From Pseudoalteromonas arctica A 37-1-2 (GTDB lineage: Bacteria > Pseudomonadota > Gammaproteobacteria > Enterobacterales > Alteromonadaceae): a DNA stretch of 64,000 nucleotides. Both the position numbers and the translations under genes were made by a program. Location: NCBI RefSeq assembly GCF_000238395.3, contig NZ_CP011025.1, forward strand, positions 372,001-436,000. The letters are read 5' to 3'. How positions within the stretch are numbered: position 1 is the first letter of the stretch; every line of letters starts with the position of its first letter. The notes under the pieces were generated by a model that saw only the letters and a list, made by a program, of their open reading frames with translations, made no database searches and was not told the origin of the DNA. This document shows positions 26,253 through 37,668 of the stretch, in pieces.

Positions 26253-28967
26253 CTATTTTAATTTACCGCAACATTGTTTGAATTTTTGACCTGATTTACA
26301 AGGACAAGGGTCATTACGACCTACTTTTGGTTCTGTACGAGCCATTACAGTAGCTGTTTCTGGTGCTGGCGCTTCGCCACCTACTTGCTCAGCTTCTTCA
26401 TGTTGGTATTCGCGAGGAGCATTTTCACTTTTACGGTGTTGCTCTTCTACTTTTTCAACATCTTCTTCTGCGCGTACTTGTACTTTACTTAGGATGCTTA
26501 CAACATCTACTTTCAAGTTTTCAAGCATTTCAGAAAACAGCTCAAACGACTCACGCTTATACTCTTGCTTAGGATTCTTTTGCGCGTAACCACGTAAATG
26601 AATACCTTGACGTAAGTGATCCATAGCAGCAAGGTGATCTTTCCAATGCTGATCAAGACTTTGTAGCATAATCGCTTTTTCGAATTGACGTAAAACAGAA
26701 TCGCCAACTTGCTCTTCTTTTTGCTTGTACGACTGCTCAACCGCCTGCTCAATACGCTCACGAAGTTTTTCTTCGTATAGTTTATTGTCATCTGCTAACC
26801 ACTGAGTAATTGGTAATTCAATTAAGAAGTCTTGTTTTAAACGTTCTTCAAGGCCAGGAATATCCCACATTTCAGCAAGGCTTTGTGGTGCAATGTATTG
26901 ATCAATTACACTAGCAAGAACATCACCACGAATTGCTGTGATAGTTTCTGAAATATCGCCTTCTTCAAGTAGCTCATTACGTTGAGAGTAAACAACGCGA
27001 CGTTGATCGTTTGCTACATCATCGTATTCAAGTAGTTGCTTACGAACATCAAAGTTACGTGCTTCTACTTTTCGCTGTGCATTTTCAATCGCACGGTTTA
27101 CCCATGGATGTTCAATTGCTTCACCGCGTTGCATACCTAGTTTACGCATCATGTTAGTCATGCGTTCACCAGCGAAGATACGCATTAGTGCATCGTCCAT
27201 CGATAAGTAAAAACGGCTAGAACCGGCGTCACCTTGACGACCAGAACGACCACGTAATTGGTTATCTATACGACGAGATTCGTGACGTTCAGTACCAATG
27301 ATATGTAAACCGCCAGCATCAATTACCGCATCATGGCGAATTTTCCAAGCTGCTTTAATTTCAGCAATTTGCTCAGCAGTTGGGTTCTCAAGTTTTTCAA
27401 CTTCACTGTTCCAGTTACCACCTAACACGATATCGGTACCACGACCGGCCATGTTGGTTGCAATTGTTACTGTACCTGGTAGGCCAGCATCTGAAACGAT
27501 ATCTGCTTCTTGCGCATGAAATTTGGCATTAAGTACGTTGTGCTTAATTTTTTCTTTGCGTAAAAACTGCGATAAATACTCAGAGCTTTCAATTGAAATA
27601 GTACCTACAAGTACCGGTTGTCCGCGGTCTTGACAGTCTTTAATGTCAATTAAAATTGCTTCGTATTTTTCTTCTTGTGTTAGGTAAACTAAGTCGGCGC
27701 GATCATCACGAACCATTGGCTTATTAGTTGGCATAACAACAGTATCTAGGCCGTAGATAGATTGAAACTCAAAAGCTTCAGTATCGGCAGTACCTGTCAT
27801 ACCTGCTAATGTTTCGTATAAACGGAAGTAGTTTTGGAACGTAATAGATGCAAGTGTTTGGTTTTCGTTCTGAATATTTACACCTTCTTTAGCTTCAACA
27901 GCTTGGTGTAAACCTTCTGACCAACGACGACCTTCCATTGAACGACCAGTATGCTCATCGATAATGATTACTTCGTTTTCTTTTACTACGTAATCAACAT
28001 CTTTTTGGTATAGCTTGTGGGCACGAAGGGCGGCATAAACGTGACTTAGTAGCGTAATGCTTGCTGCTGAGTAAAGCGAATCGCCTTCTTCAATTAAGCC
28101 GCGTTCGGTAAGTAGCTCTTCTACTTTAATTTGACCACGTTCTGTTAAATGAACTTGCTTAGACTTTTCATCAATAGTGTAATCGCCGTCGCCTTCAACA
28201 CCTTCTTCGTCTTCTTTTTCTTGAAGTTCAAGTAAAGGAACGATGGTATTTATTTCAGTGTATAGCTCAGAGCTGTCCTCAGCTGGGCCTGAAATAATAA
28301 GCGGAGTACGCGCTTCATCAATTAAGATTGAATCCACTTCATCGACTACGGCATAAAATAATGGACGCTGAACACGTTCATCAATGCTAAAAGCCATATT
28401 ATCGCGAAGGTAGTCAAAACCAAATTCGTTATTTGTACCGTACGTAATGTCAGCAGTATAAGCTAGCTTCTTCTGCTGTGGCATCATACCCGGTACGTTA
28501 CAGCCTACAGTAAGGCCTAAAAATTCAAATAACGCACGGTTGGTTTCAGCATCACGTTTAGCAAGGTAGTCATTCACAGTAATTACGTGAACACCTTTGC
28601 CTGTTAAGCCGTTTAAATAAGCTGGTAGGGTAGCTGTTAGTGTTTTACCTTCACCGGTACGCATTTCTGCAATGCGACCTTGATGTAAAACCATACCACC
28701 TAATAACTGCACGTCGAAATGACGCATGCCATTTACACGCTTTGACGCTTCACGTACCACAGCAAAAGCTTCAGGTAGGATATCGTCAAGGCCTTGTCCG
28801 TTATCGTAACGTTCTCTAAACTCAGCTGTTTTAGCTCTTAAATCTTCATCAGAAAGCGCTTCAAGTTGCGTTTCTAGCGCATTGATTAGCGCGACCGTCT
28901 TTCTTAAGTTTTTAATAGTGCGGTCATTGCGACTACCAAAAAGCTTGGTAAATAAATTAGATATCAT
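26253..28967 (-). CDS. secA: preprotein translocase ATPase SecA
   Basis: 904 residues, the normal gammaproteobacterial length. DEAD motor NBD1 with Walker [18 protein letters not shown] and Walker [25 protein letters not shown]2 with [14 protein letters not shown] and GRSGRQGD. The C-terminal zinc finger [15 protein letters not shown] binds SecB and phospholipid. It drives Sec-dependent export through SecYEG. A 371-bp leader/intergenic space lies upstream with a hairpin, but I found no SecM-like arrest peptide gene. Confidence 0.98.
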   Translation of the reverse strand: MISNLFTKLFGSRNDRTIKNLRKTVALINALETQLEALSDEDLRAKTAEFRERYDNGQGLDDILPEAFAVVREASKRVNGMRHFDVQLLGGMVLHQGRIAEMRTGEGKTLTATLPAYLNGLTGKGVHVITVNDYLAKRDAETNRALFEFLGLTVGCNVPGMMPQQKKLAYTADITYGTNNEFGFDYLRDNMAFSIDERVQRPLFYAVVDEVDSILIDEARTPLIISGPAEDSSELYTEINTIVPLLELQEKEDEEGVEGDGDYTIDEKSKQVHLTERGQIKVEELLTERGLIEEGDSLYSAASITLLSHVYAALRAHKLYQKDVDYVVKENEVIIIDEHTGRSMEGRRWSEGLHQAVEAKEGVNIQNENQTLASITFQNYFRLYETLAGMTGTADTEAFEFQSIYGLDTVVMPTNKPMVRDDRADLVYLTQEEKYEAILIDIKDCQDRGQPVLVGTISIESSEYLSQFLRKEKIKHNVLNAKFHAQEADIVSDAGLPGTVTIATNMAGRGTDIVLGGNWNSEVEKLENPTAEQIAEIKAAWKIRHDAVIDAGGLHIIGTERHESRRIDNQLRGRSGRQGDAGSSRFYLSMDDALMRIFAGERMTNMMRKLGMQRGEAIEHPWVNRAIENAQRKVEARNFDVRKQLLEYDDVANDQRRVVYSQRNELLEEGDISETITAIRGDVLASVIDQYIAPQSLAEMWDIPGLEERLKQDFLIELPITQWLADDNKLYEEKLRERIEQAVEQSYKQKEEQVGDSVLRQFEKAIMLQSLDQHWKDHLAAMDHLRQGIHLRGYAQKNPKQEYKRESFELFSEMLENLKVDVVSILSKVQVRAEEDVEKVEEQHRKSENAPREYQHEEAEQVGGEAPAPETATVMARTEPKVGRNDPCPCKSGQKFKQCCGKLK

Positions 28968-28993
28968 GATAAAACCGTTACAATGTATTCTTT

Positions 28994-29014
28994 GTCAGCC
29001 GAGTATCGGCTAAC
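28994..29014 (-). promoter_or_regulatory. hairpin in the secA leader
   Basis: GTTAGCCGA-TAC-TCGGCTGAC on the minus strand (9 bp, one wobble), 27 nt before the secA ATG. No T run, so not a terminator; possibly a translational control element. Confidence 0.4.
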
Positions 29015-29123
29015 CCATTTTTAACAATTGGTAATTAATATGTGCTTTTAAATAACACTTAGAACATATTAATTAGCAATATTGTATTAAACCGCTCAAA
29101 AAGCACTGTTTATTACGTGCGCT

Positions 29124-29129
29124 ACTATA
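29124..29129 (-). promoter_or_regulatory. candidate secA -10 box
   Basis: TATAGT on the minus strand behind a TTTGTTG-rich -35 region; it would give a leader of roughly 150 nt. Confidence 0.35.
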
Positions 29130-29289
29130 CCAGACTCTGCCAAACAACAAACTATCTCAATAAAAAGATCTGTGTATAAAATCGAAAAATTTGATCTGGT
29201 TCGTAAAAATAACTTTGTATTACTCAATTACAGTAAAAATAGTAGCGAACTGTAAAGATATGGTGCTAAATAAATTAAAAACAAGGGTT

Positions 29290-29326
29290 ATAGCTGCGCT
29301 TAAGTTTGACGCTTAAACACAGCTAT
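29290..29326 (-). terminator. stem-loop after the chemoreceptor gene
   Basis: 15-bp arms ATAGCTGTGTTTAAG / CTTAAGCGCAGCTAT (two wobbles) on the minus strand, followed after a few bases by TTGTTTTT. Likely the terminator of the chemoreceptor gene. Confidence 0.6.
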
Positions 29327-29338
29327 TAAATGAGTGTT

Positions 29339-31366
29339 TTATAATTTAAATTGGTTAACCGTTTTGTTAAGTGCCGCAGCTAGATCACTTAAGTCACGAG
29401 CTTCGTCAGCGAGGGTGTGCGCATGGTCAGCGGTACTGTTCACTAAGTTATTAATTGCCGAAAGGCTCGTATTAATATCTTCAGCAACGACTGTTTGCTC
29501 CTCAGTTGACGTGGCTATTTGATGACTTTGGTCTTGTACTTTAGTGACCGACTGCGCAATATTGTGAAGTGAGCTAAGTACTTCTTTAGTTTGCAGTACT
29601 GAGCCCTCGGTTTGATCTTGTCCTTGTTGCATCATCACTGAGGCCTGTTGAGCTATTTGCTGCAAGCGCGAAATCATATTACGAATATCGTCAGTTGATT
29701 CTTGTGTGCGACTTGCTAGTGAGCGTACTTCATCAGCAACAACGGCAAAGCCTCGACCGTGTTCACCGGCACGAGCTGCCTCTATAGCCGCATTAAGTGC
29801 AAGTAAGTTGGTTTGATCGGCTATTGAATTAATTACATCGACTAATGCGCCAATATTATTACTTTCTTGCTCAAGGCCTGCTACCACTTTAGATGCTTCG
29901 CCAATATGCAACGCCAGTTCAGTCATTACTTTTTGCGCCTGTGTAGAACGGCTTGCACCTTCAGCTGTAATTGCCTGAACTTCTTCAGCTGCGTTATTTG
30001 TATGTTGTGCATTACGTGATATTTCAAGCACAGTAGTCGCCATTTCAGTTACCGCAGCGCTGACGCTATCAACTTGCTGCTTCTCTTGCTGAATTTCAGA
30101 ATTAGTTTGCTCAGAAACATGTCTTAGCTGAGCTGCTGCATTACTTAGCTGTTCTGCTTGCGCTGCGGTTTCTAGCATCATGGCGCGTAACTTATCAATA
30201 AAAGTGTTCATATGATTGGCCAGCTGTCCCACTTCATCTTGGCTATTAATATCAATTTTTTGAGTAAGGTCGCCTTCACCCGATGCTATATCACGCATAA
30301 TGTGCGTAAGTGTTGTGATGGGTTTTGAAATCATATGGGTAGCCCATAAAATCATGGCTAATATAATAATTAAGATAATAACTACTGCAGTTGTTGTTGC
30401 GGTTACTGCGGCATTTACGGGCTCTTCAATCATGCTAGTAGGAATAAGTAGACCTACATACCAATCTATATAAGGCTGATCTAGCTGTAAGCGATGGTAA
30501 ACCACATAAAACTGCTCACCTTTAAAAGTAACCATTTGGCTGCCTTTAAGGTTATTTCGCATTTGTGTATTTAATTCTTTAAAGCCTGCTGTATCTGTAA
30601 ATTGTTGCTCAAGCGCATCGAGTCCTTCTTTACCGTTTGCACCTTCATCTGTAATTGAAAGTTTGTGTCCAGTGGCTTTTGAAAAGTGAACTACTTTTTG
30701 ATTTCCATCGAGTAAAAATCCATAACCTTGGCCGTTAAAGCGAATATTTTCGACCATGTCGTTAATTTTGTTTAGTTGTAAATCAACACCGCCCATACCA
30801 ATGAGTTTACGCTGTGCATTATAAACAGGTTGTTGTACTACTGCAGATGCTACGCCTGTGGTTAAATCAACAGAGATTGGACCTACGTAAAGTTTGTTAA
30901 CTTGCATGGCTTCTTGCCACCAACCACGCTTGTAGGCGTAATAAGGCTGGCCGTTGTAGTGACTTGTACGTTCATTTTCTTTAAAGTATTCACCGGTGGT
31001 TGCTGAGGCAAAAAAGGCCGATAAGATGTTTTCGTCGTTTGAGCTTAAACGCACAAAGTCTTGGTTTACTTCGTTGTAACCTGACGCGCTTTCGAGTGCT
31101 TGATCGCGAGTATCCCAATTTTCAAAAAAATTGATCAAATGTGGGTTATTAACAAAGGTTGATACCATTTTACCGTACATCGCAAAGTAACTTTGCATTG
31201 AAAGTTGCTCGGTCTGTAGATAACTTTGTGCTTCGTTTTCTATGTTTTCTCTAGAGAGATTAGCAATGTGTTTAACAAAAAATGTTGAGGCGATAATTAG
31301 TAAAACGGTAATTGTTCCACCAATCAATAATAATATTTTCTTCCGTAATGATAAATTATTTAGCAT
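29339..31366 (-). CDS. methyl-accepting chemotaxis protein with dCache-type sensor
   Basis: 675 residues. TM1 (about 10-30), a periplasmic ligand-binding region of about 290 residues of dCache_1 type ([25 protein letters not shown]... and [12 protein letters not shown] are typical), TM2 (about 325-345), HAMP, then the methyl-accepting signalling domain whose hairpin tip is [32 protein letters not shown]. It relays ligand binding to CheA/CheW. The ligand cannot be deduced; dCache receptors often bind amino acids. Single gene with a stem-loop after it. Confidence 0.93.
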   Translation of the reverse strand: MLNNLSLRKKILLLIGGTITVLLIIASTFFVKHIANLSRENIENEAQSYLQTEQLSMQSYFAMYGKMVSTFVNNPHLINFFENWDTRDQALESASGYNEVNQDFVRLSSNDENILSAFFASATTGEYFKENERTSHYNGQPYYAYKRGWWQEAMQVNKLYVGPISVDLTTGVASAVVQQPVYNAQRKLIGMGGVDLQLNKINDMVENIRFNGQGYGFLLDGNQKVVHFSKATGHKLSITDEGANGKEGLDALEQQFTDTAGFKELNTQMRNNLKGSQMVTFKGEQFYVVYHRLQLDQPYIDWYVGLLIPTSMIEEPVNAAVTATTTAVVIILIIILAMILWATHMISKPITTLTHIMRDIASGEGDLTQKIDINSQDEVGQLANHMNTFIDKLRAMMLETAAQAEQLSNAAAQLRHVSEQTNSEIQQEKQQVDSVSAAVTEMATTVLEISRNAQHTNNAAEEVQAITAEGASRSTQAQKVMTELALHIGEASKVVAGLEQESNNIGALVDVINSIADQTNLLALNAAIEAARAGEHGRGFAVVADEVRSLASRTQESTDDIRNMISRLQQIAQQASVMMQQGQDQTEGSVLQTKEVLSSLHNIAQSVTKVQDQSHQIATSTEEQTVVAEDINTSLSAINNLVNSTADHAHTLADEARDLSDLAAALNKTVNQFKL

Positions 31367-31482
31367 GAGTGCGCATATTTTTATTATTTATGAAATTATA
31401 TCTAATCATATCTTACTTAAAATCTCTATAAAGTTAGATAGAAAGAACTAATTATGCGTTTAAAATAAAGGCTTATACAAAA

Positions 31483-32253
31483 ATGACAAATAAAAGTAAT
31501 AAATTAGTAGTATTAGGTGCAGGTTGGTTAGGGCATGCTTTATGCGTAAGTGCGCAAAAAACTGATTGGCAAGTACAAGGAACGCATAGAACAGATATAC
31601 ACGAGTTTGATTTTGAGCGTCAGTTTACACTTGAAGATGGGCAATTAAGACATCAAGTTGATTTACAAAATGCTTATTGGGTATGTGCTATTCCACCACG
31701 TAGCAGGCACAGTGAAAGTAATTATCCTGAAACACTCACCGCAGCGCTTAAGCTCTCAAAGGAGTTAAACGCAAAGGGCTTTTTATTATGCTCGTCAACC
31801 GGGGTATACGATCAAGAGCCTGGTGTATATAGCGAAAGTTGCGATATTTCATGCACAAACGAGCGCCAAATAAAGCTCTATGAGGCAGAAGAGCAAGTAC
31901 TTGAGCAAGACGGGAAAGTGCTGCGTTTAGCTGGATTACTAGGGCCTAATAGAGAACCGGGTCGTTTTGTGGCAGGCAAAGAGCTCAATACATCAAGTGA
32001 GCAAGTAGTAAATATGGTGCATCAACAAGATGTAATTAATGCTATTTTTGCGGTGATAGAACACTGGCAAGTAGGGCAAAATATTTATAATGTTGTTAAT
32101 CCTGCGCACCCAACAAAAGCTGAATACTATGCAGTGAAGTGTGCAGAACATGGTGGCGAGTTACCACGCTTTACCAGTGATGATAAAGCTGAGCGCAAAG
32201 TTATTGGCTCAGCTATTGAAGCGCTAGGCTTTACTTACCAATATGGTATTTAA
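31483..32253 (+). CDS. NAD-dependent epimerase/SDR-like protein (YeeZ-like)
   Basis: 256 residues, Rossmann fold with GAGWLGHAL instead of the usual GxxGxxG, the variant of YeeZ-like atypical extended SDR proteins. [12 protein letters not shown] resembles the active-site Ser/Tyr region of epimerases; the classical YxxxK is not clear. Substrate unknown. It is divergent from the chemoreceptor and convergent with hutH, sharing three bases of stop codon with it. Confidence 0.78.
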   Translation: MTNKSNKLVVLGAGWLGHALCVSAQKTDWQVQGTHRTDIHEFDFERQFTLEDGQLRHQVDLQNAYWVCAIPPRSRHSESNYPETLTAALKLSKELNAKGFLLCSSTGVYDQEPGVYSESCDISCTNERQIKLYEAEEQVLEQDGKVLRLAGLLGPNREPGRFVAGKELNTSSEQVVNMVHQQDVINAIFAVIEHWQVGQNIYNVVNPAHPTKAEYYAVKCAEHGGELPRFTSDDKAERKVIGSAIEALGFTYQYGI

Positions 32254-33785
32254 TATGCTGAAGGCAGGGGACTGCTCTCTATGAAGTCGCATAGCTTACC
32301 TTCACTTAGTAATGTATTAGCAGCTTCGATATCGGGAGCAAAGTAGCGGTCTTTATCATAATAACTCACATGCTCGCGTAACAACGCTTTAGCGCTTTGC
32401 ACTTTATGTGATGGTTCAAGCGGCTTTCTAAATTCTAGCCCTTGAACCGATGCTAACCATTCTATTGCCAAAACACCTTGGGTATTATTGGCCATTTCAT
32501 CTAAGCGCCTTGCTGCAAAGGTTGCCATAGAAACATGATCTTCTTGATTTGCAGATGTAGGCAAGCTATCGACCGAAGCCGGATGCGCTAATGATTTGTT
32601 TTCTGACGCAAGCGCTGCTGCGGTAACTTGGGCAATCATAAATCCTGAATTTACACCGCCGTTTTCAACTAAAAATGGCGGTAATTTGGATAGGTTTGAA
32701 TCGATAAGTAATGCAATTCGCCTTTCTGCTAATGCACCAATTTCGGCAATTGCGATAGCTAAGTTATCGGCGGCCATTGCAACTGGCTCTGCATGAAAGT
32801 TACCTCCCGATATTATGTCGCCTACATCGGCAAAAACTAGCGGATTATCGGTTACACCGTTCGACTCGCATAGCAACACTTCTGCAGCTTGGCGTATCTG
32901 AGTTAGGCAAGCACCTAGCACTTGAGGTTGGCAGCGAAGGCAGTATGGATCTTGTACTTTTTCACAATTGACGTGGGAATCACTAATTTGAGAGTGCGTA
33001 TCGAGTAGCTCTCTAAATACTTGAGCGGTGTCTATTTGTCCGCGCTGACCACGAATATCATGAATACGTGCATCAAATGGCGCGCGACTGCCCATTGCAG
33101 CTTCTATGCTTATCGAGCCGATAACGCAGCTTTGTGCATATAAGTTCTCGCTTCTAAATAGGCCTTGTAGTGCAAACGCAGTTGACGCTTGTGTGCCATT
33201 TAATAATGCTAAGCCTTCTTTAGCTGCAAGGGTAAGAGGTTCAAGCCCCGCTATTTTTAACCCTTGTGCTGCGCTAATTATTTTTCCTTTATGTCGCATT
33301 TGACCTTCAGCTAATAAAGGTAGGCACATATGCGCAAGAGGGGCTAAATCCCCCGATGCCCCCACGGAGCCCTTTTTAGGCACGCACGGATATACTTCGC
33401 TACTAAGCAGCTGCATAAAAAATTGGATTACTTGCAGGCGAATACCCGAGTAGCCGCGCGAAAGCGAGTTTACTTTTAAGGTGATCATTAACCTTACTGT
33501 GCTGTCATCCATGTATTCGCCAATGCCAGCAGCGTGTGAAAGCACAATGGAGCGCTGTAATAATTCAAGTTCGTCGTCGGCTATTTTGGTATTAGCTAAT
33601 AACCCAAAGCCGGTGTTAATTCCGTATACAGTGCGGTGCTCATTAATAACGTTTTGAACGGTTTGTGCGCTGGCAGCTATTTGTGATTCAGCATGCTGTA
33701 CAAGGCTTAACTTTACTGGTGAATTATTAATTTTTCTCAGTGTGTTTAAATTAAGTGAGCCTGGAGTGAGAGTCAGTTCGAACAT
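32250..33785 (-). CDS. hutH: histidine ammonia-lyase
   Basis: 511 residues. Deaminates L-histidine to urocanate, the first step of histidine utilisation. The MIO prosthetic group forms from Ala143-Ser144-Gly145 in [14 protein letters not shown]; other family segments are YGINTGFG and NQEDHVSM. It follows hutU by 2 bp, so hutU-hutH are one operon under the upstream HutC-type operator. Confidence 0.97.
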   Translation of the reverse strand: MFELTLTPGSLNLNTLRKINNSPVKLSLVQHAESQIAASAQTVQNVINEHRTVYGINTGFGLLANTKIADDELELLQRSIVLSHAAGIGEYMDDSTVRLMITLKVNSLSRGYSGIRLQVIQFFMQLLSSEVYPCVPKKGSVGASGDLAPLAHMCLPLLAEGQMRHKGKIISAAQGLKIAGLEPLTLAAKEGLALLNGTQASTAFALQGLFRSENLYAQSCVIGSISIEAAMGSRAPFDARIHDIRGQRGQIDTAQVFRELLDTHSQISDSHVNCEKVQDPYCLRCQPQVLGACLTQIRQAAEVLLCESNGVTDNPLVFADVGDIISGGNFHAEPVAMAADNLAIAIAEIGALAERRIALLIDSNLSKLPPFLVENGGVNSGFMIAQVTAAALASENKSLAHPASVDSLPTSANQEDHVSMATFAARRLDEMANNTQGVLAIEWLASVQGLEFRKPLEPSHKVQSAKALLREHVSYYDKDRYFAPDIEAANTLLSEGKLCDFIESSPLPSAY

Positions 33786-33787
33786 GA

Positions 33788-35461
33788 TTATTCCTTGTCT
33801 AACATTGGTAGGTCTAAATTTTGTTCTTTAGCGCAGTTCTTTGCTATGTCGTATCCAGCATCAGCGTGGCGCATTACACCCGTTGCAGGGTCGTTCCAAA
33901 GTACGCGAGCAATACACTCTTTAGCTTCATTTGTACCATCGGCAACAATAACCACACCAGAGTGCTGACTAAACCCCATACCTACACCGCCACCATGATG
34001 AAGAGACACCCAAGTAGCGCCACTTGCCGTATTAAGCAGTGCATTGAGTAATGGCCAGTCCGATACCGCATCTGAGCCATCTTTCATGCTTTCTGTTTCG
34101 CGGTTAGGGCTGGCAACTGAGCCAGAGTCGAGGTGGTCACGACCAATAACGATAGGGGCTTTAAGTTCGCCATTTTTAACCATTTCATTAAAGGCCAGTG
34201 CAAGGCGCGCTCTATCTTTTAGCCCAACCCAGCAAATACGTGCAGGTAGCCCTTGAAATTGAATGCGTTCCCGCGCCATATCAAGCCAGTTATGCAAATG
34301 TGCATCATCAGGAATAAGCTCTTTTACTTTAGCGTCGGTTTTATAAATATCTTCAGGATCGCCCGATAATGCTACCCATCTAAATGGTCCAATACCTTCA
34401 CAAAATAAAGGGCGAATATAGGCGGGTACAAATCCAGGGAAATCAAACGCGTTGGTAACACCTTCATCAAACGCCATTTGACGAATATTATTTCCGTAAT
34501 CAGTAGTGGCGGCACCCGCTTTTTGCAGCGCCAGCATGGCTCTAACTTGGACTGCCATTGATTGTTTAGCCGCTTTTACTACCGCTTTTGGATCTTGCTC
34601 ACGCATTTTTGCTGCGTGCTCCATTGTCCAGTTTTGTGGTAAGTAACCATTTAATGGATCGTGAGCTGATGTTTGATCTGTGACTACATCAGGTGTAATA
34701 CCTGTTTTAACCAGTGTACTAAATACATCGGCAGCGTTACCAAGTAAGCCAACTGATAGGGCTTCACCTTTTATGCACGCGTCGGTTATTAATTGCAGTG
34801 CGTGTTCAAGGTTCGTTGCTTTTACATCAACGTAGCCTGTTTTTATACGAAAATCGATACGGCTTTCATCACATTCAACAACTAGCGCACTAAACCCTGC
34901 CATTGTAGCGGCAAGTGGTTGCGCACCGCCCATACCACCAAGGCCACCCGTTAATACCCACTTGCCTTTAGCACTGCCTGAAAAATGTTGCTTTGCCATG
35001 GCTATAAAGGTCTCGTAAGTACCTTGTACAATGCCTTGCGAGCCAATATAAATCCAAGAACCCGCTGTCATTTGTCCGTACATCATCAAGCCTTTTTTAT
35101 CGAGCTCGTTAAAGTGCTCCCAATTTGCCCAGTGTGGAACAAGGTTTGAGTTGGCAATAAGTACACGAGGGGCATTACTGTGGGTTTTAAATACACCAAC
35201 GGGTTTTCCTGATTGTACAAGCAGAGTTTCGTCGCTTTCGAGTCTATCGAGGGTTTCTATAATTTTGTCATAACTTGGCCAATCACGAGCTGCTCGGCCA
35301 ATACCACCATATACAACAAGTGCATGAGGATGTTCTGCAACTTCAGGGTCTAAATTATTCATTAGCATGCGCTTAGCAGCTTCAGTTTGCCAGCTTTTAG
35401 CACTTATTTTATCGCCATGAGGTGCACGTATTACGCGACTTGTGTCGAGTCGGTTGTTCAT
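33788..35461 (-). CDS. hutU: urocanate hydratase
   Basis: 557 residues from ATG 35461, which has an AGGAG five bases upstream; a longer reading frame begins inside the operator and is unlikely. Urocanase converts urocanate to 4-imidazolone-5-propionate with tightly bound NAD. Family segments [41 protein letters not shown] and the late [15 protein letters not shown] are all present. First gene of hutUH; the HutC-type site lies 13 bp before the ATG. Confidence 0.97.
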   Translation of the reverse strand: MNNRLDTSRVIRAPHGDKISAKSWQTEAAKRMLMNNLDPEVAEHPHALVVYGGIGRAARDWPSYDKIIETLDRLESDETLLVQSGKPVGVFKTHSNAPRVLIANSNLVPHWANWEHFNELDKKGLMMYGQMTAGSWIYIGSQGIVQGTYETFIAMAKQHFSGSAKGKWVLTGGLGGMGGAQPLAATMAGFSALVVECDESRIDFRIKTGYVDVKATNLEHALQLITDACIKGEALSVGLLGNAADVFSTLVKTGITPDVVTDQTSAHDPLNGYLPQNWTMEHAAKMREQDPKAVVKAAKQSMAVQVRAMLALQKAGAATTDYGNNIRQMAFDEGVTNAFDFPGFVPAYIRPLFCEGIGPFRWVALSGDPEDIYKTDAKVKELIPDDAHLHNWLDMARERIQFQGLPARICWVGLKDRARLALAFNEMVKNGELKAPIVIGRDHLDSGSVASPNRETESMKDGSDAVSDWPLLNALLNTASGATWVSLHHGGGVGMGFSQHSGVVIVADGTNEAKECIARVLWNDPATGVMRHADAGYDIAKNCAKEQNLDLPMLDKE

Positions 35462-35473
35462 GTTTTGCTCCTG

Positions 35474-35485
35474 TTGTATATACAA
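35474..35485. promoter_or_regulatory. HutC-type operator before hutU
   Basis: TTGTATATACAA, a perfect 12-bp palindrome lying between the hutC terminator and the hutU ribosome site, and identical in its core to the site before hutI. It also contains a possible TATATA -10 box. Confidence 0.8.
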
Positions 35486-35498
35486 GGTGATTTGTTAT

Positions 35499-35519
35499 AA
35501 AAAAAGCGCAGTAAGCGCT
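35499..35519 (-). terminator. hutC terminator
   Basis: On the minus strand AGCGC-TTACT-GCGCT followed by TTTTTT, 9 bp after the hutC stop. It separates hutC from hutUH, which then need the promoter next to the operator. Confidence 0.75.
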
Positions 35520-35527
35520 ATTGTTTG

Positions 35528-36235
35528 TTATTTTTTAAATGTTAAGTGACCACCTAAGCGATATTTACTGCCTGGTGATACAAGGCGCGCAAAGCTTACG
35601 ATGCCGTTAATAGACCATGTGCGTCGAATAACTTGTAAGCACGGCTCTTCGTTGTATAAGTTTAACCATTGGCACATTTCGCTGTTTGGCATAATAGCCT
35701 CTACGGTATGCCTCGCTTGGGTAAGTGGTGCAACACTAGATAGATATTCATGAGGTGTAAGCGTGCTAAAGTCTTGTTGTAAGTAACCAGCCGCAAGTGC
35801 AGGGTTTACAAAACGCTCTTCTAGCTGCAAGGGGCTGTCGTTTTCGTTATGAACGAGTACACTTCGATATACAACACTGTCAATCTCAACACCAAGCGCA
35901 ATGGCAATAGGTGCGACTGCATTTATTGATTCAAGTATGAGTACACTACAGGTGTAGTTGCCGTTACGCTCTTTTACTTCATCAGCAATGTTTTTTATTT
36001 CGAGTAACGATGACTGCGATTTAAATGTGGCTACAAATGTACCAAGCCCTTGGCTGCGGGTTAAAATACCTGCCTCGGTTAATTCGCTTAGTGCTCGGCG
36101 GGCTGTCATTCTGCTGACACTAAATTGACTACTTAGTTCGTTTTCAGAGGGAACACGTTGGTTTTCTTGCCACGTACCGCTGCGAATTTTATCAACAATG
36201 AATTGTTTTATTTGCGCAAATTTAGGTGTCGTCAT
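35528..36235 (-). CDS. hutC: histidine utilisation repressor HutC
   Basis: 235-residue GntR-family regulator of the HutC subfamily: N-terminal winged helix (KFAQIKQFIVDKIRSGTW, SRMTARRALSELTEAGILTRSQGLGTFV) and C-terminal UTRA effector domain (about 90-230), which in HutC proteins binds urocanate. It is expected to repress hutUH and hutI; palindromes matching its context lie before both. It is divergent from hutI with 119 bp between, so it probably also controls itself. Confidence 0.94.
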   Translation of the reverse strand: MTTPKFAQIKQFIVDKIRSGTWQENQRVPSENELSSQFSVSRMTARRALSELTEAGILTRSQGLGTFVATFKSQSSLLEIKNIADEVKERNGNYTCSVLILESINAVAPIAIALGVEIDSVVYRSVLVHNENDSPLQLEERFVNPALAAGYLQQDFSTLTPHEYLSSVAPLTQARHTVEAIMPNSEMCQWLNLYNEEPCLQVIRRTWSINGIVSFARLVSPGSKYRLGGHLTFKK

Positions 36236-36288
36236 TAAATTTATGGTTACATTAAAAATAAACTATATAAATAAGATGACACAATTAC

Positions 36289-36302
36289 CTTGTATATACA
36301 AG
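36289..36302. promoter_or_regulatory. HutC-type operator between hutC and hutI
   Basis: Perfect 14-bp palindrome CTTGTATATACAAG, 53 bp before the hutI start and 54 bp before the hutC start, well placed to control both. Confidence 0.85.
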
Positions 36303-36354
36303 ATGGGTTGTTAGACTATATTTTCATCACTCTGGGCGTAAAAAGGGCTGTAAA

Positions 36355-37602
36355 ATGCAAAGCACAACAAAAAATTATGAGTTAGAAGAAATCGACTTAC
36401 TTTTAACTGATGCCAATATTGCCACTATGGATAGCAATATAAATGCCCCTTATGGCGCAATCGAAAATGCTGCTATAGCTATTAAAAATGGTAAAATTGC
36501 GTGGATTGGAGAGCAAGCAACGTTGCCCAGTTTTGATGTGTTTGCAACGCCGACATTGAGTATAAAAGGGCAGTGGTTAACGCCGGGCTTAATAGATTGT
36601 CATACACATTTAGTGTTTGCAGGTTCAAGATCGCAAGAGTTTGAGCAGCGCTTGCAGGGTGTAAGTTATGAGCAAATTGCGGCACAAGGCGGTGGCATAG
36701 CAAGTACGGTTAAAGCGACGAGAGCAGCCGATCGAGAGCAATTATTTGTTGATGCAAAAGATCGCTTAAATACGTTGTTAAAAGAAGGTGTAACCACCGT
36801 TGAAATAAAGTCGGGCTATGGGCTAGATACTGAAAACGAGATAAAAATATTAGAAGTAGCTCGTTTATTAGGTGAGCATCATCCTATTGATATTAAAACT
36901 ACTTTTTTAGGGGCGCATGCTCTACCGCCTGAATACAAAGGCCGTGCTGATGAATATATTGATTTGGTATGTACTGACATGCTTGATCAGGTAGTGGCTA
37001 ATAATCTTGCTGATGCAGTCGATGTATTTTGTGAAAATGTAGGCTTTAGTCATTCGCAAACCAAACGTGTTTTCCAGGCGGCTAAAAAGCATAACCTCCC
37101 AGTAAAATGCCATGCTGAGCAGTTATCTAATCAACATGGTGCTGAGCTGGTGGCGCAGTTCAATGGCCTTTCGGCAGATCATATTGAGCATCTCGATGAA
37201 GAGGGTGTAAAAGCCATGGCAAACGCTGGGACGGTCGCGGTGTTATTGCCCGGTGCATTTTATTTTTTAAGAGAAACTAAATTCCCACCTATTGAGTTAC
37301 TTAATCAATATAAAGTACCTATAGCTATTGCGAGTGATTTTAATCCTGGCACTTCACCGCTGTGCTCAGTGCACTTGATGATGAACATGGCATGCACATT
37401 GTTTAGATTAACACCCGAGCAAGCATTGGCAGGTGTTACTCGCAATGCTGCTAAAGCACTAGGGTTAGACGACCGTGGTATTTTAAAGGTTGGTGCAAGA
37501 GCTGATATTGCGCATTGGCAAATAAGTCATCCATCACAATTAAGTTACCAATTTGGCGTAAATAAACTGTTAAATTTATGGATTTTGGGTAGAATTAACT
37601 AG
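36355..37602 (+). CDS. hutI: imidazolonepropionase
   Basis: 415 residues, amidohydrolase superfamily. Hydrolyses 4-imidazolone-5-propionate to N-formimidoyl-L-glutamate, step three of the pathway. Metal-binding [38 protein letters not shown] and [10 protein letters not shown] are all in place. Transcribed from the divergent hutC-hutI region. No terminator is visible in the 66 bp before the following GGDEF-EAL gene, so read-through is likely. Confidence 0.97.
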   Translation: MQSTTKNYELEEIDLLLTDANIATMDSNINAPYGAIENAAIAIKNGKIAWIGEQATLPSFDVFATPTLSIKGQWLTPGLIDCHTHLVFAGSRSQEFEQRLQGVSYEQIAAQGGGIASTVKATRAADREQLFVDAKDRLNTLLKEGVTTVEIKSGYGLDTENEIKILEVARLLGEHHPIDIKTTFLGAHALPPEYKGRADEYIDLVCTDMLDQVVANNLADAVDVFCENVGFSHSQTKRVFQAAKKHNLPVKCHAEQLSNQHGAELVAQFNGLSADHIEHLDEEGVKAMANAGTVAVLLPGAFYFLRETKFPPIELLNQYKVPIAIASDFNPGTSPLCSVHLMMNMACTLFRLTPEQALAGVTRNAAKALGLDDRGILKVGARADIAHWQISHPSQLSYQFGVNKLLNLWILGRIN

Positions 37603-37668
37603 TTTGTATTATTTTTGCCCACATATAATCTGGTTTAAACTTTTTTAGCGAATACGGATGCCGTTAAT

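Noticed and set aside
26363..27519. Open frames on the strand opposite secA
   Set aside because: They are mirror frames of a strongly conserved gene, without ribosome sites or recognisable products; the same applies to frames opposite polA, priA, hslU and metL.
28968..29160. Search for a SecM-like arrest peptide upstream of secA
   Set aside because: Only frames of two or three codons start in the leader; no signal sequence or arrest motif is present.
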